Translations under genes and position numbers: made by a program
Shown here: positions 8,015 to 17,267 of the stretch, one piece after another
Layout of the letters: each line of letters starts with the position of its first letter
Position numbering within the stretch: the first letter of the stretch is position 1
Source of the DNA: Sphingobium xenophagum NBRC 107872
GTDB taxonomy: Bacteria > Pseudomonadota > Alphaproteobacteria > Sphingomonadales > Sphingomonadaceae
Direction of reading: 5' to 3'
Assembly: GCF_000367345.1 (NCBI RefSeq)
Contig: NZ_BARE01000002.1
Span: 62,001-126,000, forward strand
DNA: 64,000 nt
The notes under the pieces: model-generated
The model's database searches: none
What the model was told of the DNA's origin: nothing
Seen by the model: only the letters and a program-made list of their open reading frames with translations

Positions 8015-8755
8015 TCAGCCTTCGCCGTTCGGCTCCACCAGCGCAATGTCCATGTCAGCGAGCGCCAGCCGCAGCAATTCGGCCATGCCCGCCCGCGCCG
8101 CTGCTGTGTCGCGCGCGGCGATCGCCTGAAACACAGCGCGGTGATCGGGCAGGGGATCGCGCGGCAACAATTTCTTGCGATGCTTGAAGGTCGTGGTCCA
8201 GCTCACCGCTGCGCCTACGGAACTGGCCAGCGCCTCCAGCGCGTCATTGCGGGTCGCGGCCAGGATCATATTGTGGAAGCGCTGATCAGCAGCGCGGCCT
8301 TCCGGGGTGGAAAGGCCATAGCGCCCCATATCGTCGAGCGCCGTTTCCATAACAGCCAGTTGCTCGTCGGTGCGGCGGCGTGCGGCAAATTCCGCTGCGG
8401 CTGGTTCGATCACGCCGCGCAGTTCGAACAGGTCGCGGATGAACCGCGAATCCGGTTCGCCCGCGAACATCCAGGCGAGCATTTCGGGGTCCAGCACATT
8501 CCAGCGATTTCGCGGCAGGACGCGGGTACCGGCCTTGGGGCGGCTTTCCAGCATCCCCTTGGCGATCAGGATGCGGACCGCCTCGCGATAGGCGGTGCGC
8601 GAAACGCCCAGGCGGTCGGACGCCTCAATCTCGCCTTCGAACAATTCGCCGGGCTGGTAACGGCCGGTCAGGATAGCGGTGCCCAGATCGCGCGCGATCG
8701 TCTGGTGGATACGCAGCCCGCTCTCTTCCGATCCGACCTTGCGCCCGCTAGCCAC
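8015..8755 (-). CDS. GntR/FadR-family transcriptional regulator
   Basis: 246 residues from a GTG start that has GGGAGAG six bases upstream; the longer frame from 8821 lacks such a site. The N-terminal winged helix-turn-helix spans roughly residues 15-80 (GELFEGEIEASDRLGVSRTAYREAVRIL). A C-terminal FCD ligand-binding domain contains RGVIEPAAAEFAA, DQRFHNMIL and DHRAVFQAI, with the Asp/His residues that usually hold a metal near the ligand. It sits next to the aldose-oxidation genes and is the obvious candidate regulator of both arms. The inducer is probably a sugar acid, which is inference. Confidence 0.85.
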   Translation of the reverse strand: MASGRKVGSEESGLRIHQTIARDLGTAILTGRYQPGELFEGEIEASDRLGVSRTAYREAVRILIAKGMLESRPKAGTRVLPRNRWNVLDPEMLAWMFAGEPDSRFIRDLFELRGVIEPAAAEFAARRRTDEQLAVMETALDDMGRYGLSTPEGRAADQRFHNMILAATRNDALEALASSVGAAVSWTTTFKHRKKLLPRDPLPDHRAVFQAIAARDTAAARAGMAELLRLALADMDIALVEPNGEG

Positions 8756-8771
8756 TATAGTCTCTCCCGTT

Positions 8772-9695
8772 TCAGTCCTCGAATATCGCCGTAGGACAAT
8801 GCCGTCCACAAAGGAAGGCATCAGCTACCAGCCGCAGCGGCACGATGTCAGCATCAATCGTGCGCGTGGCGACCAAATCGACGAACCGGCGATACATGGC
8901 GGGATATTCCTCGTCCGGGGCTTTCATCTGAACCTCCCCGTCCAACCGCAGCATATTGCCGCCTTCGGACAGAAGCAGGTTGCCATTATCGGTATCGACC
9001 GCAATGTCCCACGTCTGCGGCCCGGTCTGCCGCCAGTCGAACACAGTGTCGATCGGGGCGCCCGATGCGGTCGCCATCGCCAGCGTCGCGCCGATGGGGG
9101 CGTCCTTGTTGGACGGTACTTCCAGGCTGGCTGACAGCAGGGTGACGGGTTCGGGTACGATTTCGGTCAGGATGGACAGCGCATTGATGCCCGGATCGAA
9201 CACGCCGAAACCGCCGGCCTCCCATATCCAGGGCTGACCGGGGTGCCAGTGACGGACATCCTCGCGCCACTGGATCGAGATGCGCTCGATCCTGCGTTGC
9301 GCTATCCACGCTTTCGCCTGCGCCACGGCGGCGGCATAGCGGCTGTGCCAACTGGCATAGAGGGTGACATTCTGCGCCTTGGCCAGCGCGATCAGCGCCT
9401 CCACTTCGGACACGGTCGCGCCCGGTGGCTTTTCCAGAAACACATGCTTGCCCGCCAGCAGCGCCTGCCGCGCGGCATGATAGCGGGCCTGGGGCGGCTG
9501 GCACAGGATGACCGCGTCCAGATCCGGCTCGCCCGCCAGCATCGCGCCGAGGTCGGGATAATTATGCACCCCGTCCCCTTGAGCGTTGCGGCTGGCGATG
9601 GCGACCAGATCGATGCCAGCCGTCCTGGCCATTGCGGGCAGATGCTGGTCGCGCGCGATTTTGCCCAGCCCCACCAGACCTGCCCTGATAGTCAT
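8772..9695 (-). CDS. Gfo/Idh/MocA-family D-galactose / L-arabinose 1-dehydrogenase
   Basis: 307 residues. The Rossmann fold starts at GLVGLGKIARDQHLPAM and the EKPPGAT motif carries the conserved Lys of the family. The segments WREDVRHWHPGQPWIWE and GGFGVFDPGINALSI closely resemble the Azospirillum-type L-arabinose 1-dehydrogenase, which also oxidises D-galactose, to the lactone with NAD(P)+. It is the last gene of a minus-strand unit and its start overlaps the stop of the semialdehyde dehydrogenase as ATGA. No lactonase gene is seen in the window. Substrate choice between arabinose and galactose cannot be settled from sequence. Confidence 0.85.
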   Translation of the reverse strand: MTIRAGLVGLGKIARDQHLPAMARTAGIDLVAIASRNAQGDGVHNYPDLGAMLAGEPDLDAVILCQPPQARYHAARQALLAGKHVFLEKPPGATVSEVEALIALAKAQNVTLYASWHSRYAAAVAQAKAWIAQRRIERISIQWREDVRHWHPGQPWIWEAGGFGVFDPGINALSILTEIVPEPVTLLSASLEVPSNKDAPIGATLAMATASGAPIDTVFDWRQTGPQTWDIAVDTDNGNLLLSEGGNMLRLDGEVQMKAPDEEYPAMYRRFVDLVATRTIDADIVPLRLVADAFLCGRHCPTAIFED

Positions 9696-11269
9696 GCCGC
9701 GACCACCAGCTTGCCGTCGATCCGGCGATTGAGGCCGAGCGGATTGGACGCCTGCAAGGCCGCGGGCAGCAGCGCATCCGGCACATCCTGATAGCAGACA
9801 GGCCGCAGGAAACGCATCATCGCCAGCGTGCCGACCGATGTGGAGCGGCCATCGGCGGTCGATGGGAAGGGGCCGCCATGGACCATTGCATGGGTCACTT
9901 CGACGCCGGTGGGCCAGCCATTGGTCAGGATACGCCCAACCTTGCGCGACAGCACGGGCAGGAGCCGGGCTGCGTCGGCGCTGTCTGCGTCTGTCAGTTG
10001 CAGCGTTGCGGTCAACTGGCCTTCAAGGCCCGCGATCGTGGCGATGACTTCATCGATGCTGCTGCACCGGATCAGCACCGACGAAGACCCGAACACTTCT
10101 TCCGCCAGCAGCGGATTCGCGCCGAAGGTCGCCGAATCGGTCGCAAAGAAAGCGGCCTTGCCGCGATTGCAGCCTTCCGCTTCCGTGCCGCGCGCGATGG
10201 TGGTGACGCCCTCCGCGCTTTCCAGAGCCGCAACGCCCTTTTCATAGGCGTCGTGGATGCCGGGGGTCAGCATGACCTGCGGCGCAGCGCCGGACAAGGC
10301 TTCCGCCGCTGCCGCAACGAATGCGTCGAGGTCCGGCCCGTCCAGCGCGATGACGAGGCCGGGGTTGGTGCAGAACTGCCCCGACCCCATGGTCAGCGAC
10401 CCGACAAAGGCCGTCCCCATCGCCGCGGCCCGGTCGGCCAGCGCGCCGGGCAGCAGGACGACGGGATTGATCGACGACATTTCGGCATAGACCGGGATCG
10501 GCTCCGCCCGTTCGGCCGCGATCTTCATCAGCGCGACGCCGCCGCCGCGCGATCCGGTGAAGCCCACCGCCTTGACGCGCGGATCGGCAACCAGCGCGCC
10601 GCCCAGCGCCCGGTTGTTGCCGGGCAGGTAGGAAAACACGCCTTCATGCAGGCCGCACGCCTTGACCGCCGCCTGGATGGCGCGGGCGACCAGTTCGCCC
10701 GTGCCGGGATGGGCGCTATGCCCCTTCACGATGACAGGCGACCCTGCGGCGAAGGCCGAAGCGGTATCGCCCCCCGCGACCGAGAAGGCGAGCGGGAAGT
10801 TGGACGCGCCGAACACCGCGACCGGGCCGACCGAATGGTTGACGCGGCGCAGGTCTGCACGCGGCAGCGGCGCACGGTCGGGCATGGCGGGGTCGATCGT
10901 GGCATCAAGCCAGTCACCCAGCCGCACATAGCTGGCGAACAGGCGCAACTGGCCTACGGTGCGACCCCGCTCGCCTTCCAGCCGCGCCCGCGGCAGGCCG
11001 GATTCGGCCATCGCGGTTTCGATCAGCAGGTCGCCAATAGCGACGATCTGGTCAGCGACGGTTTCCAGGAAAGTGGCGCGGGCATCGGGCGCCAGCGTCG
11101 AAAAACTGTCAAACGCCGCGTCGGCAAGCGCGGTGGCTTCCGCGACATCGTCCGGCATGGCGCTGGAAAAGGCGACGCTGCCCTTTTCGCCGGTGGCCGG
11201 GTGGATCGCATGGAATGGATCGCCGCCCTGACGCTCGCCCGCACCGACGAGAATGGCTCCGTTGAACAT
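9692..11269 (-). CDS. 2,5-dioxovalerate (alpha-ketoglutarate semialdehyde) dehydrogenase
   Basis: About 525 residues from ATG 11269, which has GGAG six bases upstream; ATGs at 11287 and 11281 are alternatives. Aldehyde dehydrogenase fold with GASNFPLAFSVAGGDTASA (cofactor), GFTGSRGGG, catalytic Glu in YAEMSSINP (about residue 263) and nucleophile Cys in GSGQFCTNPG (about residue 300). The closest known type is the NADP-preferring ketoglutarate semialdehyde dehydrogenase of sugar-acid catabolism, which feeds 2-oxoglutarate into the TCA cycle. It lies directly between the dehydratase and the sugar dehydrogenase, consistent with a non-phosphorylative pentose route. Confidence 0.85.
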   Translation of the reverse strand: MFNGAILVGAGERQGGDPFHAIHPATGEKGSVAFSSAMPDDVAEATALADAAFDSFSTLAPDARATFLETVADQIVAIGDLLIETAMAESGLPRARLEGERGRTVGQLRLFASYVRLGDWLDATIDPAMPDRAPLPRADLRRVNHSVGPVAVFGASNFPLAFSVAGGDTASAFAAGSPVIVKGHSAHPGTGELVARAIQAAVKACGLHEGVFSYLPGNNRALGGALVADPRVKAVGFTGSRGGGVALMKIAAERAEPIPVYAEMSSINPVVLLPGALADRAAAMGTAFVGSLTMGSGQFCTNPGLVIALDGPDLDAFVAAAAEALSGAAPQVMLTPGIHDAYEKGVAALESAEGVTTIARGTEAEGCNRGKAAFFATDSATFGANPLLAEEVFGSSSVLIRCSSIDEVIATIAGLEGQLTATLQLTDADSADAARLLPVLSRKVGRILTNGWPTGVEVTHAMVHGGPFPSTADGRSTSVGTLAMMRFLRPVCYQDVPDALLPAALQASNPLGLNRRIDGKLVVAA

Positions 11270-11298
11270 AATAGTCTCCATATTCATGAAATAGGGGG

Positions 11299-13101
11299 TC
11301 AGTGATTGTCGCGTGGCAGGCCCATGGTCTGGGCAATGCGCTGATATTTCTCCGCCCCTTCAAGGATCGCACCCGTATTCATCTGCCCCACGACGGCGCG
11401 CTGGATTTCCTGCCATGGGGTTTGCGATGCGGGATATTTATAGCCGCCTGCGGCCACCAGCGCTGCACGCCGCGCGTCCAGTTCCTCTTCGGAAATCAGC
11501 ACGTTAACAGTGCCGGCGTTCAGGTCCATTCGCACTCGGTCCCCCGTTTCCAGCAGCGCCAGACCGCCCATCGCCGCCGCTTCGGGCGATGCGTTCAGGA
11601 TCGATGGGCTGCCCGACGTGCCGGACTGGCGCCCATCGCCAATGCAGGGCAGGGCCGATACGCCCTCGGTAATCAGATAGGCAGGCGGGCGCATGTTGAC
11701 GACTTCGGCTGCGCCGGGATAGCCGATCGGCCCCGCGCCGCGCATGAACAACAATGTCTGGTCGGTGATGCCGACCGACGGGTCGTCGATGCGGCGATGA
11801 TAATCCTCCGGCCCGTCAAACACGACTGCCAGCCCTTCAAAGGCGTTGGGATCGTCCGGGTTGGACAGATAACGGTCGCGGAATTCGGCGCTGATGACGC
11901 TGGTTTTCATGACGGCTGCGTCGAACAGGTTGCCCGACAGCACCAGAAAGCCTGCATCCTCGACCAGCGGCTGGTCATAGGGGCGGATGACTTTCTCATC
12001 CTCTATTTCCACGCCCCGGCAATTGTCGCCCATGGTCTTGCCGTTGACGGTCATCGCGCCTTCATGGATCAGCCCTTGCGCGATCAACTGCGCCACCACA
12101 GCCGGAACGCCCCCGGCGCGATAATAATCCTCGCCCAGATATTCGCCCGCAGGCTGGAGATTGACCAGCAAGGGAATCTTGTGCCCGACGCTCTCCCAAT
12201 CCTTGAGCGGCAGGTCGACGCCGATATGGCGGGCAATCGCCGCCAGATGAATGGGCGCGTTGGTCGATCCGCCGATGGCGCTGTTCACCATGATGGCGTT
12301 GTGGAACGCATCTCTGGTCAGAATGTCGGATGGCTTGAGATCCTCATGCACCATCTCGACGATGCGCTTGCCGGTCAGATAGGCGGCTTCCTGACGGTCG
12401 CGATAAGGGGCGGGAATAGCGGCCGAACCCGGCAGCATCATGCCCAGCGCCTCGGCAAGCGAGTTCATGGTCGATGCCGTGCCCATGGTGTTGCAATAGC
12501 CGGTCGATGGCGCGGACGACGCGACCAGCTTGATAAAGCCTTCATCGTCGATCTTGCCCGCCGCCAGCAATTGCCGCGCCTTCCATACGATGGTGCCGGA
12601 CCCGGTGCGCTCGCCCTTGTGCCAGCCATTCAGCATCGGGCCGACGGACAGGGTGATGGCGGGGATGTTGACGGTCGCCGCCGCCATCAGCAGCGCAGGC
12701 GTGGTCTTGTCGCAGCCGGTGGTCAGGATCACCCCGTCGAGCGGATAGCCATACATCGCTTCGACCAGCCCCAGATAGGCAAGGTTGCGGTCCAGGCCCG
12801 CCGTCGGGCGCTTGCCGGTTTCCTGAATCGGGTGGACCGGAAATTCCAGCGCGATCCCGCCCATCTCGCGAATACCGTCGCGCATGCGTTCGGCCAGCAC
12901 CATATGATGGCGGTTACAGGGCGAAAGGTCGCTGCCGGTCTGGGCGATGCCGATGATCGGCTTGCCGCTGCGCAATTCCTCCAGGCTCAGCCCGAAATTC
13001 AGATAGCGTTCCAGATAGAGCGCTGTCATGTCGATATTGTCGGGGTTGTCGAACCAGGCGCGACTGCGCAATTTGAAGGCTGGCTTGGACGAATCACTCA
13101 T
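11299..13101 (-). CDS. IlvD/Edd-family sugar-acid dehydratase (arabinonate/galactonate type)
   Basis: 600 residues from ATG 13101, preceded by AGGA at a 6-7 base spacing. The three iron-sulfur cysteines are visible: Cys62 (SPCNRHH), Cys130 ([10 protein letters not shown]) and Cys203 ([11 protein letters not shown]). The GSTNAPIHL and [11 protein letters not shown] segments are typical of the sugar-acid branch of the family rather than of true dihydroxyacid dehydratase. It should remove water from an aldonate to give a 2-keto-3-deoxy acid. First gene of a minus-strand operon, divergent from dgoK across about 135 bp. Confidence 0.85.
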   Translation of the reverse strand: MSDSSKPAFKLRSRAWFDNPDNIDMTALYLERYLNFGLSLEELRSGKPIIGIAQTGSDLSPCNRHHMVLAERMRDGIREMGGIALEFPVHPIQETGKRPTAGLDRNLAYLGLVEAMYGYPLDGVILTTGCDKTTPALLMAAATVNIPAITLSVGPMLNGWHKGERTGSGTIVWKARQLLAAGKIDDEGFIKLVASSAPSTGYCNTMGTASTMNSLAEALGMMLPGSAAIPAPYRDRQEAAYLTGKRIVEMVHEDLKPSDILTRDAFHNAIMVNSAIGGSTNAPIHLAAIARHIGVDLPLKDWESVGHKIPLLVNLQPAGEYLGEDYYRAGGVPAVVAQLIAQGLIHEGAMTVNGKTMGDNCRGVEIEDEKVIRPYDQPLVEDAGFLVLSGNLFDAAVMKTSVISAEFRDRYLSNPDDPNAFEGLAVVFDGPEDYHRRIDDPSVGITDQTLLFMRGAGPIGYPGAAEVVNMRPPAYLITEGVSALPCIGDGRQSGTSGSPSILNASPEAAAMGGLALLETGDRVRMDLNAGTVNVLISEEELDARRAALVAAGGYKYPASQTPWQEIQRAVVGQMNTGAILEGAEKYQRIAQTMGLPRDNH

Positions 13102-13237
13102 TGGGCATCCTGACACTTGATGGACTATGGCACGTTGACGCGCTTGGCCTCCTGATATACTCAGACAAATAGGAATTCAAGAAGCTGTGTCGAGGACAAG
13201 TGAGGCGGATCGAGATTTTTACGAAAGCCGGTCCGCG
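13102..13237. promoter_or_regulatory. Divergent control region of the aldose-oxidation genes
   Basis: 136 bp between the dehydratase (minus) and dgoK (plus). It contains an AT-richer patch, CTGATATACTCAGACAAATA (about 13152-13171), in otherwise GC-rich DNA. That patch is the likely promoter/operator zone for the nearby GntR regulator. No convincing full palindrome was found. Confidence 0.35.
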
Positions 13238-14143
13238 ATGAGCGCGTATCGGGTCATCGGCGATTGGGGAACGAGCAATCTGCGCCTGTTCCGGGTCGAG
13301 GACGGGCGGATCGTCGCGCGCCGCGACGGGCCGGGCATCGCTGTCGCCGGGCGGAATGCGGAAGCCGCCTTTGCCGATACGGTCGCCCCCTGGCTGGCCG
13401 ATGCCATGCCGCTTTCCATCACCCTGTGCGGCATGGTTGGCGCGCGCGATGGCTGGGTAGAGGCGCCCTATGCCGATTGCCCGTCCGATGCGGCAGCCTG
13501 GCGCGCAGTCGCCACAGGCTTTGACTGGCGTGGCGTGCCGATCGCGATCATGGCGGGACTTGCCTGTACCGGCGCGGATGGCGTCCCCGACGTGATGCGC
13601 GGCGAGGAAGCGCAGATTTTCGGCGCCTGCGTGCGTGATCCGGCACTGGCGCAGGGCCGTCGCCTGATCGTGCTGCCGGGCACCCACAGCAAATGGGCCT
13701 TGGTAGAGGATGGCCGGGTGCTGGCGTTCCGCACCGTGCCCACCGGCGAACTGTTCGCCTTGCTGCGGGACGGATCGACGCTGGGGCCAAAGGATAGCGT
13801 CGGCGATGCCGCCGAAGAGGCTGCGGGCTTTGCCGAAGGGCTGGCGCAGGCGGGGGAGGGGGCTGTGCTGGCCGGATTGTTCGCCGCGCGGGCGATGCGG
13901 CTGCGTGCCGGGCGATCCGCCGATTGGGCGCTGGGCTATTTGTCGGGCCTGCTGATCGGGGGCGAAATAGCCGAAGCGCGTGCTTTGTTGCGCGCGGACC
14001 ATGGCGTGACGCTGATCGGCGATGCGCGCCTGTCGGATCGCTATGCCCGCGCGCTGGCCGTGCAGGGCGTGGAATCGCACCGTCTGGATGGCGACGCCTG
14101 CGCGCTGGCCGGACTGGGCTATGCTGGAGATATGTTGGTATGA
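13238..14143 (+). CDS. dgoK: 2-dehydro-3-deoxygalactonokinase
   Basis: 301 residues from ATG 13238; an upstream GTG at 13187 would add a poorly conserved leader. The N-terminus YRVIGDWGTSNLRLF is the phosphate-binding loop of the family. CGMVGARDGWVEAPY, LPGTHSKWALVEDG and FRTVPTGELFALL are hallmarks of DgoK. It phosphorylates 2-keto-3-deoxygalactonate with ATP in the De Ley-Doudoroff route. The stop overlaps the dgoA start as ATGA, so the two are translationally coupled. Confidence 0.92.
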   Translation: MSAYRVIGDWGTSNLRLFRVEDGRIVARRDGPGIAVAGRNAEAAFADTVAPWLADAMPLSITLCGMVGARDGWVEAPYADCPSDAAAWRAVATGFDWRGVPIAIMAGLACTGADGVPDVMRGEEAQIFGACVRDPALAQGRRLIVLPGTHSKWALVEDGRVLAFRTVPTGELFALLRDGSTLGPKDSVGDAAEEAAGFAEGLAQAGEGAVLAGLFAARAMRLRAGRSADWALGYLSGLLIGGEIAEARALLRADHGVTLIGDARLSDRYARALAVQGVESHRLDGDACALAGLGYAGDMLV

Positions 14144-14769
14144 CGATGGACGACCTGTTGGCCGATGGCGCGCCGCCGATCGCCGCCATCCTGCGCGGCA
14201 TCCGCCCGGACGAGGCGCTGGACGTCGCTGCGGCGCTGGTGGAGGCGGGCATCCGCATCCTCGAAGTCCCGTTCAACTCGCCCGACCCCCTCGTCAGCAT
14301 CGGCGCGATGCAACAGGCCTTTGGCGACCGCGCGATCATTGGCGGGGGCACGGTGCTGAGCGTTGAGGCGCTGGAACAACTGCATGGCGTGGGTGGGCGC
14401 ATCATGGTGACGCCCAACACCAACCCCGCCGTCATCGCGCGCGGCGCGGAACTGGGTCTTGAGTTGCTGCCCGGCTTCATGACCCCCAGCGAAGCCTTTG
14501 CCGCGATCGCCGCGGGCGCGCGCCGGATCAAGCTCTTTCCAGCCGCCCGGCTCGGCCCGGCCTATGTGAAGGCGATCAAGGATGTGCTCCCCAAACATAT
14601 CGGCGTCTGGGCCGTGGGCGGCACCGGCGCGGACACGATCGGCGAGTGGCTGACGGGCGGATGCGAAGGGATCGGCGTGGGGGGTGCGCTCTACCGCCCC
14701 GGCGACGATGCGGCGCTGGTTGGCGCGCGCGGGCGCGATCTGGTCGCGGCCTGGAAAGCCTGTCGTTGA
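14140..14769 (+). CDS. dgoA: 2-dehydro-3-deoxy-6-phosphogalactonate aldolase
   Basis: 209 residues, a normal class I KDPG/KDPGal aldolase barrel. Visible marks: Glu42 in RILEVPFNSP, GGGTVLS, TPNTNPAVI, and the Schiff-base Lys131 in RRIKLFPA. EVPFNSPDPLVSI rather than the EVTLRT of KDPG aldolase points to the galactonate enzyme. It yields pyruvate and glyceraldehyde 3-phosphate. Start ATG overlaps the dgoK stop. Together with the minus-strand genes it supports galactose oxidation. Confidence 0.92.
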   Translation: MTMDDLLADGAPPIAAILRGIRPDEALDVAAALVEAGIRILEVPFNSPDPLVSIGAMQQAFGDRAIIGGGTVLSVEALEQLHGVGGRIMVTPNTNPAVIARGAELGLELLPGFMTPSEAFAAIAAGARRIKLFPAARLGPAYVKAIKDVLPKHIGVWAVGGTGADTIGEWLTGGCEGIGVGGALYRPGDDAALVGARGRDLVAAWKACR

Positions 14770-14835
14770 CGTCTGGGACAATCTGTCCCGAACGTCCTGC
14801 TTGAAACGCCATCGGCTTGGGGGCATGGACCGGCT

Positions 14836-15858
14836 ATGGCCAATCCCTCTCCCCGCCCGGTGGCGATCGCCCGCTGGTTGCTGTTCGTCGCTACGCTGGT
14901 ATTCTTCATGGTCGTGGTCGGCGGCATCACCCGCCTGACCGAATCGGGCCTGTCGATCACCCAGTGGAAGCCGATCACCGGCGCCATACCGCCGCTGACC
15001 CATGATCAGTGGATGGAGGCCTTCCGCCTCTATCAGCAAATCCCCGAATATCAGCAGATCAACCGGGGCATGAGCCTGTCCGATTTCCAGTTCATCTTCT
15101 TCTGGGAATGGCTGCATCGGCTGCTGGGGCGGCTGATCGGGATCGCCTTCGCCTTGCCGCTGGCATGGTTTGCGTGGAAACGCGCCATTCCGGCGGGTTA
15201 CGGCCCCCGGCTGGTGGCGCTGCTGGCGCTCGGCGGATTGCAGGGGGCGATTGGTTGGTGGATGGTCAAGTCGGGCCTGACCTTGCGCACCGATGTCAGC
15301 CATTACCGGCTGGCGGTACATTTGCTGACGGCGCTCTTCATCATCGGCGGATTGATCTGGACCGCGCTCGATCTGCTGGCGCTGTCGCGCAACAGCCGCG
15401 CCCGTCCGGCACGATTGCGGCCGCTGGCGCTCGTCGCGCTGCTGGCGCTGTTCGTGCAGCTCATGTTGGGCGCTTTCACGGCCGGTCTGGATGCGGGCTA
15501 TGTATCCAGCACCTGGCCGCTGATGAACGATCATCTGGTGCCGGAAGGGATCAGCTGGATGGGTTCCCTTTGGGCCACCGTCTCCAGTGATCCCTATCTC
15601 GTCCATTTTCTCCATCGCTGGTGGGCCTGGTGCGCTGCCGTTGCGCTCATCCTGCTGGCCCGGCAGGCCAGGCGCGCCGGACAGCGCGCACCCTCGATCG
15701 CGATCAATGCGGCGGTCGGTACGCAGATCGTGCTGGGCATCGCGACCGTGCTGAGCGGCATCGCCCTGCCGCTCGCCGTGCTGCACCAGGCGGTCGGCGC
15801 TCTGGTCGTGGCGTCGGCAGCCTGGGGCGCGCATGCCATTGGCACCCGGCGCATATGA
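14836..15858 (+). CDS. ctaA: Heme A synthase (COX15/CtaA)
   Basis: 340 residues with about eight predicted membrane helices. Visible marks are GGITRLTESGLSITQWKPI in the first helix region, FFWEWLHRLLGRLIG with the conserved Glu and His, GGLQGAIGWWMVKSGL and HFLHRWWAW. It hydroxylates the methyl group of heme O to make heme A for cytochrome aa3 oxidase in the inner membrane. The stop overlaps the next start as ATGA. Confidence 0.93.
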   Translation: MANPSPRPVAIARWLLFVATLVFFMVVVGGITRLTESGLSITQWKPITGAIPPLTHDQWMEAFRLYQQIPEYQQINRGMSLSDFQFIFFWEWLHRLLGRLIGIAFALPLAWFAWKRAIPAGYGPRLVALLALGGLQGAIGWWMVKSGLTLRTDVSHYRLAVHLLTALFIIGGLIWTALDLLALSRNSRARPARLRPLALVALLALFVQLMLGAFTAGLDAGYVSSTWPLMNDHLVPEGISWMGSLWATVSSDPYLVHFLHRWWAWCAAVALILLARQARRAGQRAPSIAINAAVGTQIVLGIATVLSGIALPLAVLHQAVGALVVASAAWGAHAIGTRRI

Positions 15859-16652
15859 TGGCGATGCGTGCAGCGGCGCTCTGGCTGGCGCTGCTGGTGC
15901 CGGGGGTGGCGCAGGCCGAAGCGATCGCCATCCCCTTCGCGCCGCCGGTCGATCGCAATCTCACCTATCGGATCGAGCAACATCGCCCCGTCGAAGGCAA
16001 GGTCAGCCGGTTCACCGCGACCCGCGACCTGCGGTTCGACAAGGTTGCGGACGGCTACATCCTCCACGCCACCTTGCGCACTATCGACAGCGATGCGCCT
16101 GCATCGGGCGCTGAACCCTATGCCGCCGCGCTGACGCCGCTGATCGGGGTGGAGCATCGCTTTCATGTCGATGCCAGGGGACAGATTACAGCGCTCGACA
16201 ATATGGATGCGGTCTGGAGCGCGGTAGAAGCCGGGTTGGCAAAGATGCAGGCGAGCTTTGCGCCAGACACGCCGCGGCACAAGGCCGTGCTGTCCGTACA
16301 GGCATTGCTGTCGGGCCTGTCGCCGGAAGGGCGGCTGGCGTTGCTGGCGGGCGAGTTGCGACCGATCTTCCTGTTTGCTGGCGACACGGTGGAGGATGGC
16401 GCGGGGCGCGGCGTGCGGACGGTCGCTGGCGCGCCGCTTGGCCGTCCGGTCCCGGTCGAAGGCGTGCTGCGGGTGACGGCGCGGTCGGATGCCGCGCTCG
16501 ATCTGGATGAACAATTGGCTGGGCAGGGGATCGCTGTCGGCGTTACTTACCACCTGTCGCGGCGCACCGGCCTGATCGAGCAGCAGCAGCGCAATCTGGC
16601 GCTGGGAACGCGCGCGGTGACCGAGAAGCGGGATCTGACGCCCACCGATTAG
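15855..16652 (+). CDS. Secreted protein of unknown function
   Basis: 265 residues. A signal peptide (MMAMRAAALWLALLVPGVAQA) precedes a beta-rich body with no recognised motif. Segments such as RNLTYRIEQHRPVEGKVSRF and VGVTYHLSRRTGLIEQQQRN suggest a lipocalin-like or DUF-type periplasmic fold, which is only a guess. The coding frame extends upstream inside ctaA, but the ATG overlapping the ctaA stop starts a proper signal peptide. Translational coupling to ctaA suggests co-expression rather than proven shared function. Confidence 0.75.
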   Translation: MMAMRAAALWLALLVPGVAQAEAIAIPFAPPVDRNLTYRIEQHRPVEGKVSRFTATRDLRFDKVADGYILHATLRTIDSDAPASGAEPYAAALTPLIGVEHRFHVDARGQITALDNMDAVWSAVEAGLAKMQASFAPDTPRHKAVLSVQALLSGLSPEGRLALLAGELRPIFLFAGDTVEDGAGRGVRTVAGAPLGRPVPVEGVLRVTARSDAALDLDEQLAGQGIAVGVTYHLSRRTGLIEQQQRNLALGTRAVTEKRDLTPTD

Positions 16653-16694
16653 CAACGGGTATTATTTTACCCGTCAGCAAAGCCGCCGAATCTC

Positions 16695-16723
16695 TTGACT
16701 TACAGCCTGCCACCCGTCATTAG
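16695..16723 (+). promoter_or_regulatory. Candidate promoter of rplM-rpsI
   Basis: TTGACT (16695-16700) and CATTAG (16718-16723) are separated by 17 bases and lie about 65 bp before the rplM ATG. The -10 is weak. An ACGGGTA/TACCCGT hairpin just upstream (about 16655-16674) may end transcription from the preceding gene. Confidence 0.4.
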
Positions 16724-16787
16724 CGCCCCACTTCCGGGCGTCGGCAACGGCGTCCGGTTTCCTTTTTCATTCTGGAGAATTGGCACC

Positions 16788-17267
16788 ATGAAGGCGCTGA
16801 TGAAGACCACCAAGTCGGCGACGCCGGCGACGGTCGAAAAAAAATGGGTCCTGATCGACGCGGAAGGCCTTGTGGTCGGCCGTCTCGCTTCGACCGTGGC
16901 GAACATCCTGCGCGGCAAGCACAAGCCCAGCTTCACGCCCCATGTCGATTGTGGTGACAATGTCATCATCATCAATGCTGGCAAGGTGAAGTTCACCGGC
17001 AAGAAGCTGACCGACAAGGTTTATTACAAGCACACCGGCTATGCCGGCGGCATCAAGGAAACCACCCCGGCCAAGATTCTGGAAGGCCGTTTCCCTGAGC
17101 GCGTGCTGGAAAAGGCGATCGAACGCATGATCCCGCGTGGCCCGCTGGGTCGCCAGCAGATGCGCAACCTGCGCGTGTTCGGCGGCGCCGAGCATCCGCA
17201 TGAAGCCCAGAACCCCGAAGTGCTCGACTTCGCGTCGCGCAACCGCAAGAACAAGGTGGGTGCATAA
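16788..17267 (+). CDS. rplM: 50S ribosomal protein L13
   Basis: 159 residues. [49 protein letters not shown] and [18 protein letters not shown] are L13 signatures. TGGAGAA upstream supports ATG 16788 rather than the longer frame from 16695. L13 binds 23S rRNA early in large-subunit assembly. The stop overlaps the rpsI start (TAATG). Confidence 0.95.
   Translation: MKALMKTTKSATPATVEKKWVLIDAEGLVVGRLASTVANILRGKHKPSFTPHVDCGDNVIIINAGKVKFTGKKLTDKVYYKHTGYAGGIKETTPAKILEGRFPERVLEKAIERMIPRGPLGRQQMRNLRVFGGAEHPHEAQNPEVLDFASRNRKNKVGA

Noticed and set aside
11302..13113. 603-codon plus-strand frame opposite the dehydratase
   Set aside because: Antisense shadow of a complete IlvD-family gene with all three cysteines on the minus strand.
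14119..15834. 571-codon minus-strand frame opposite dgoA and ctaA
   Set aside because: Gln/Arg/Asp-rich shadow; ctaA with eight helices is clearly on the plus strand.
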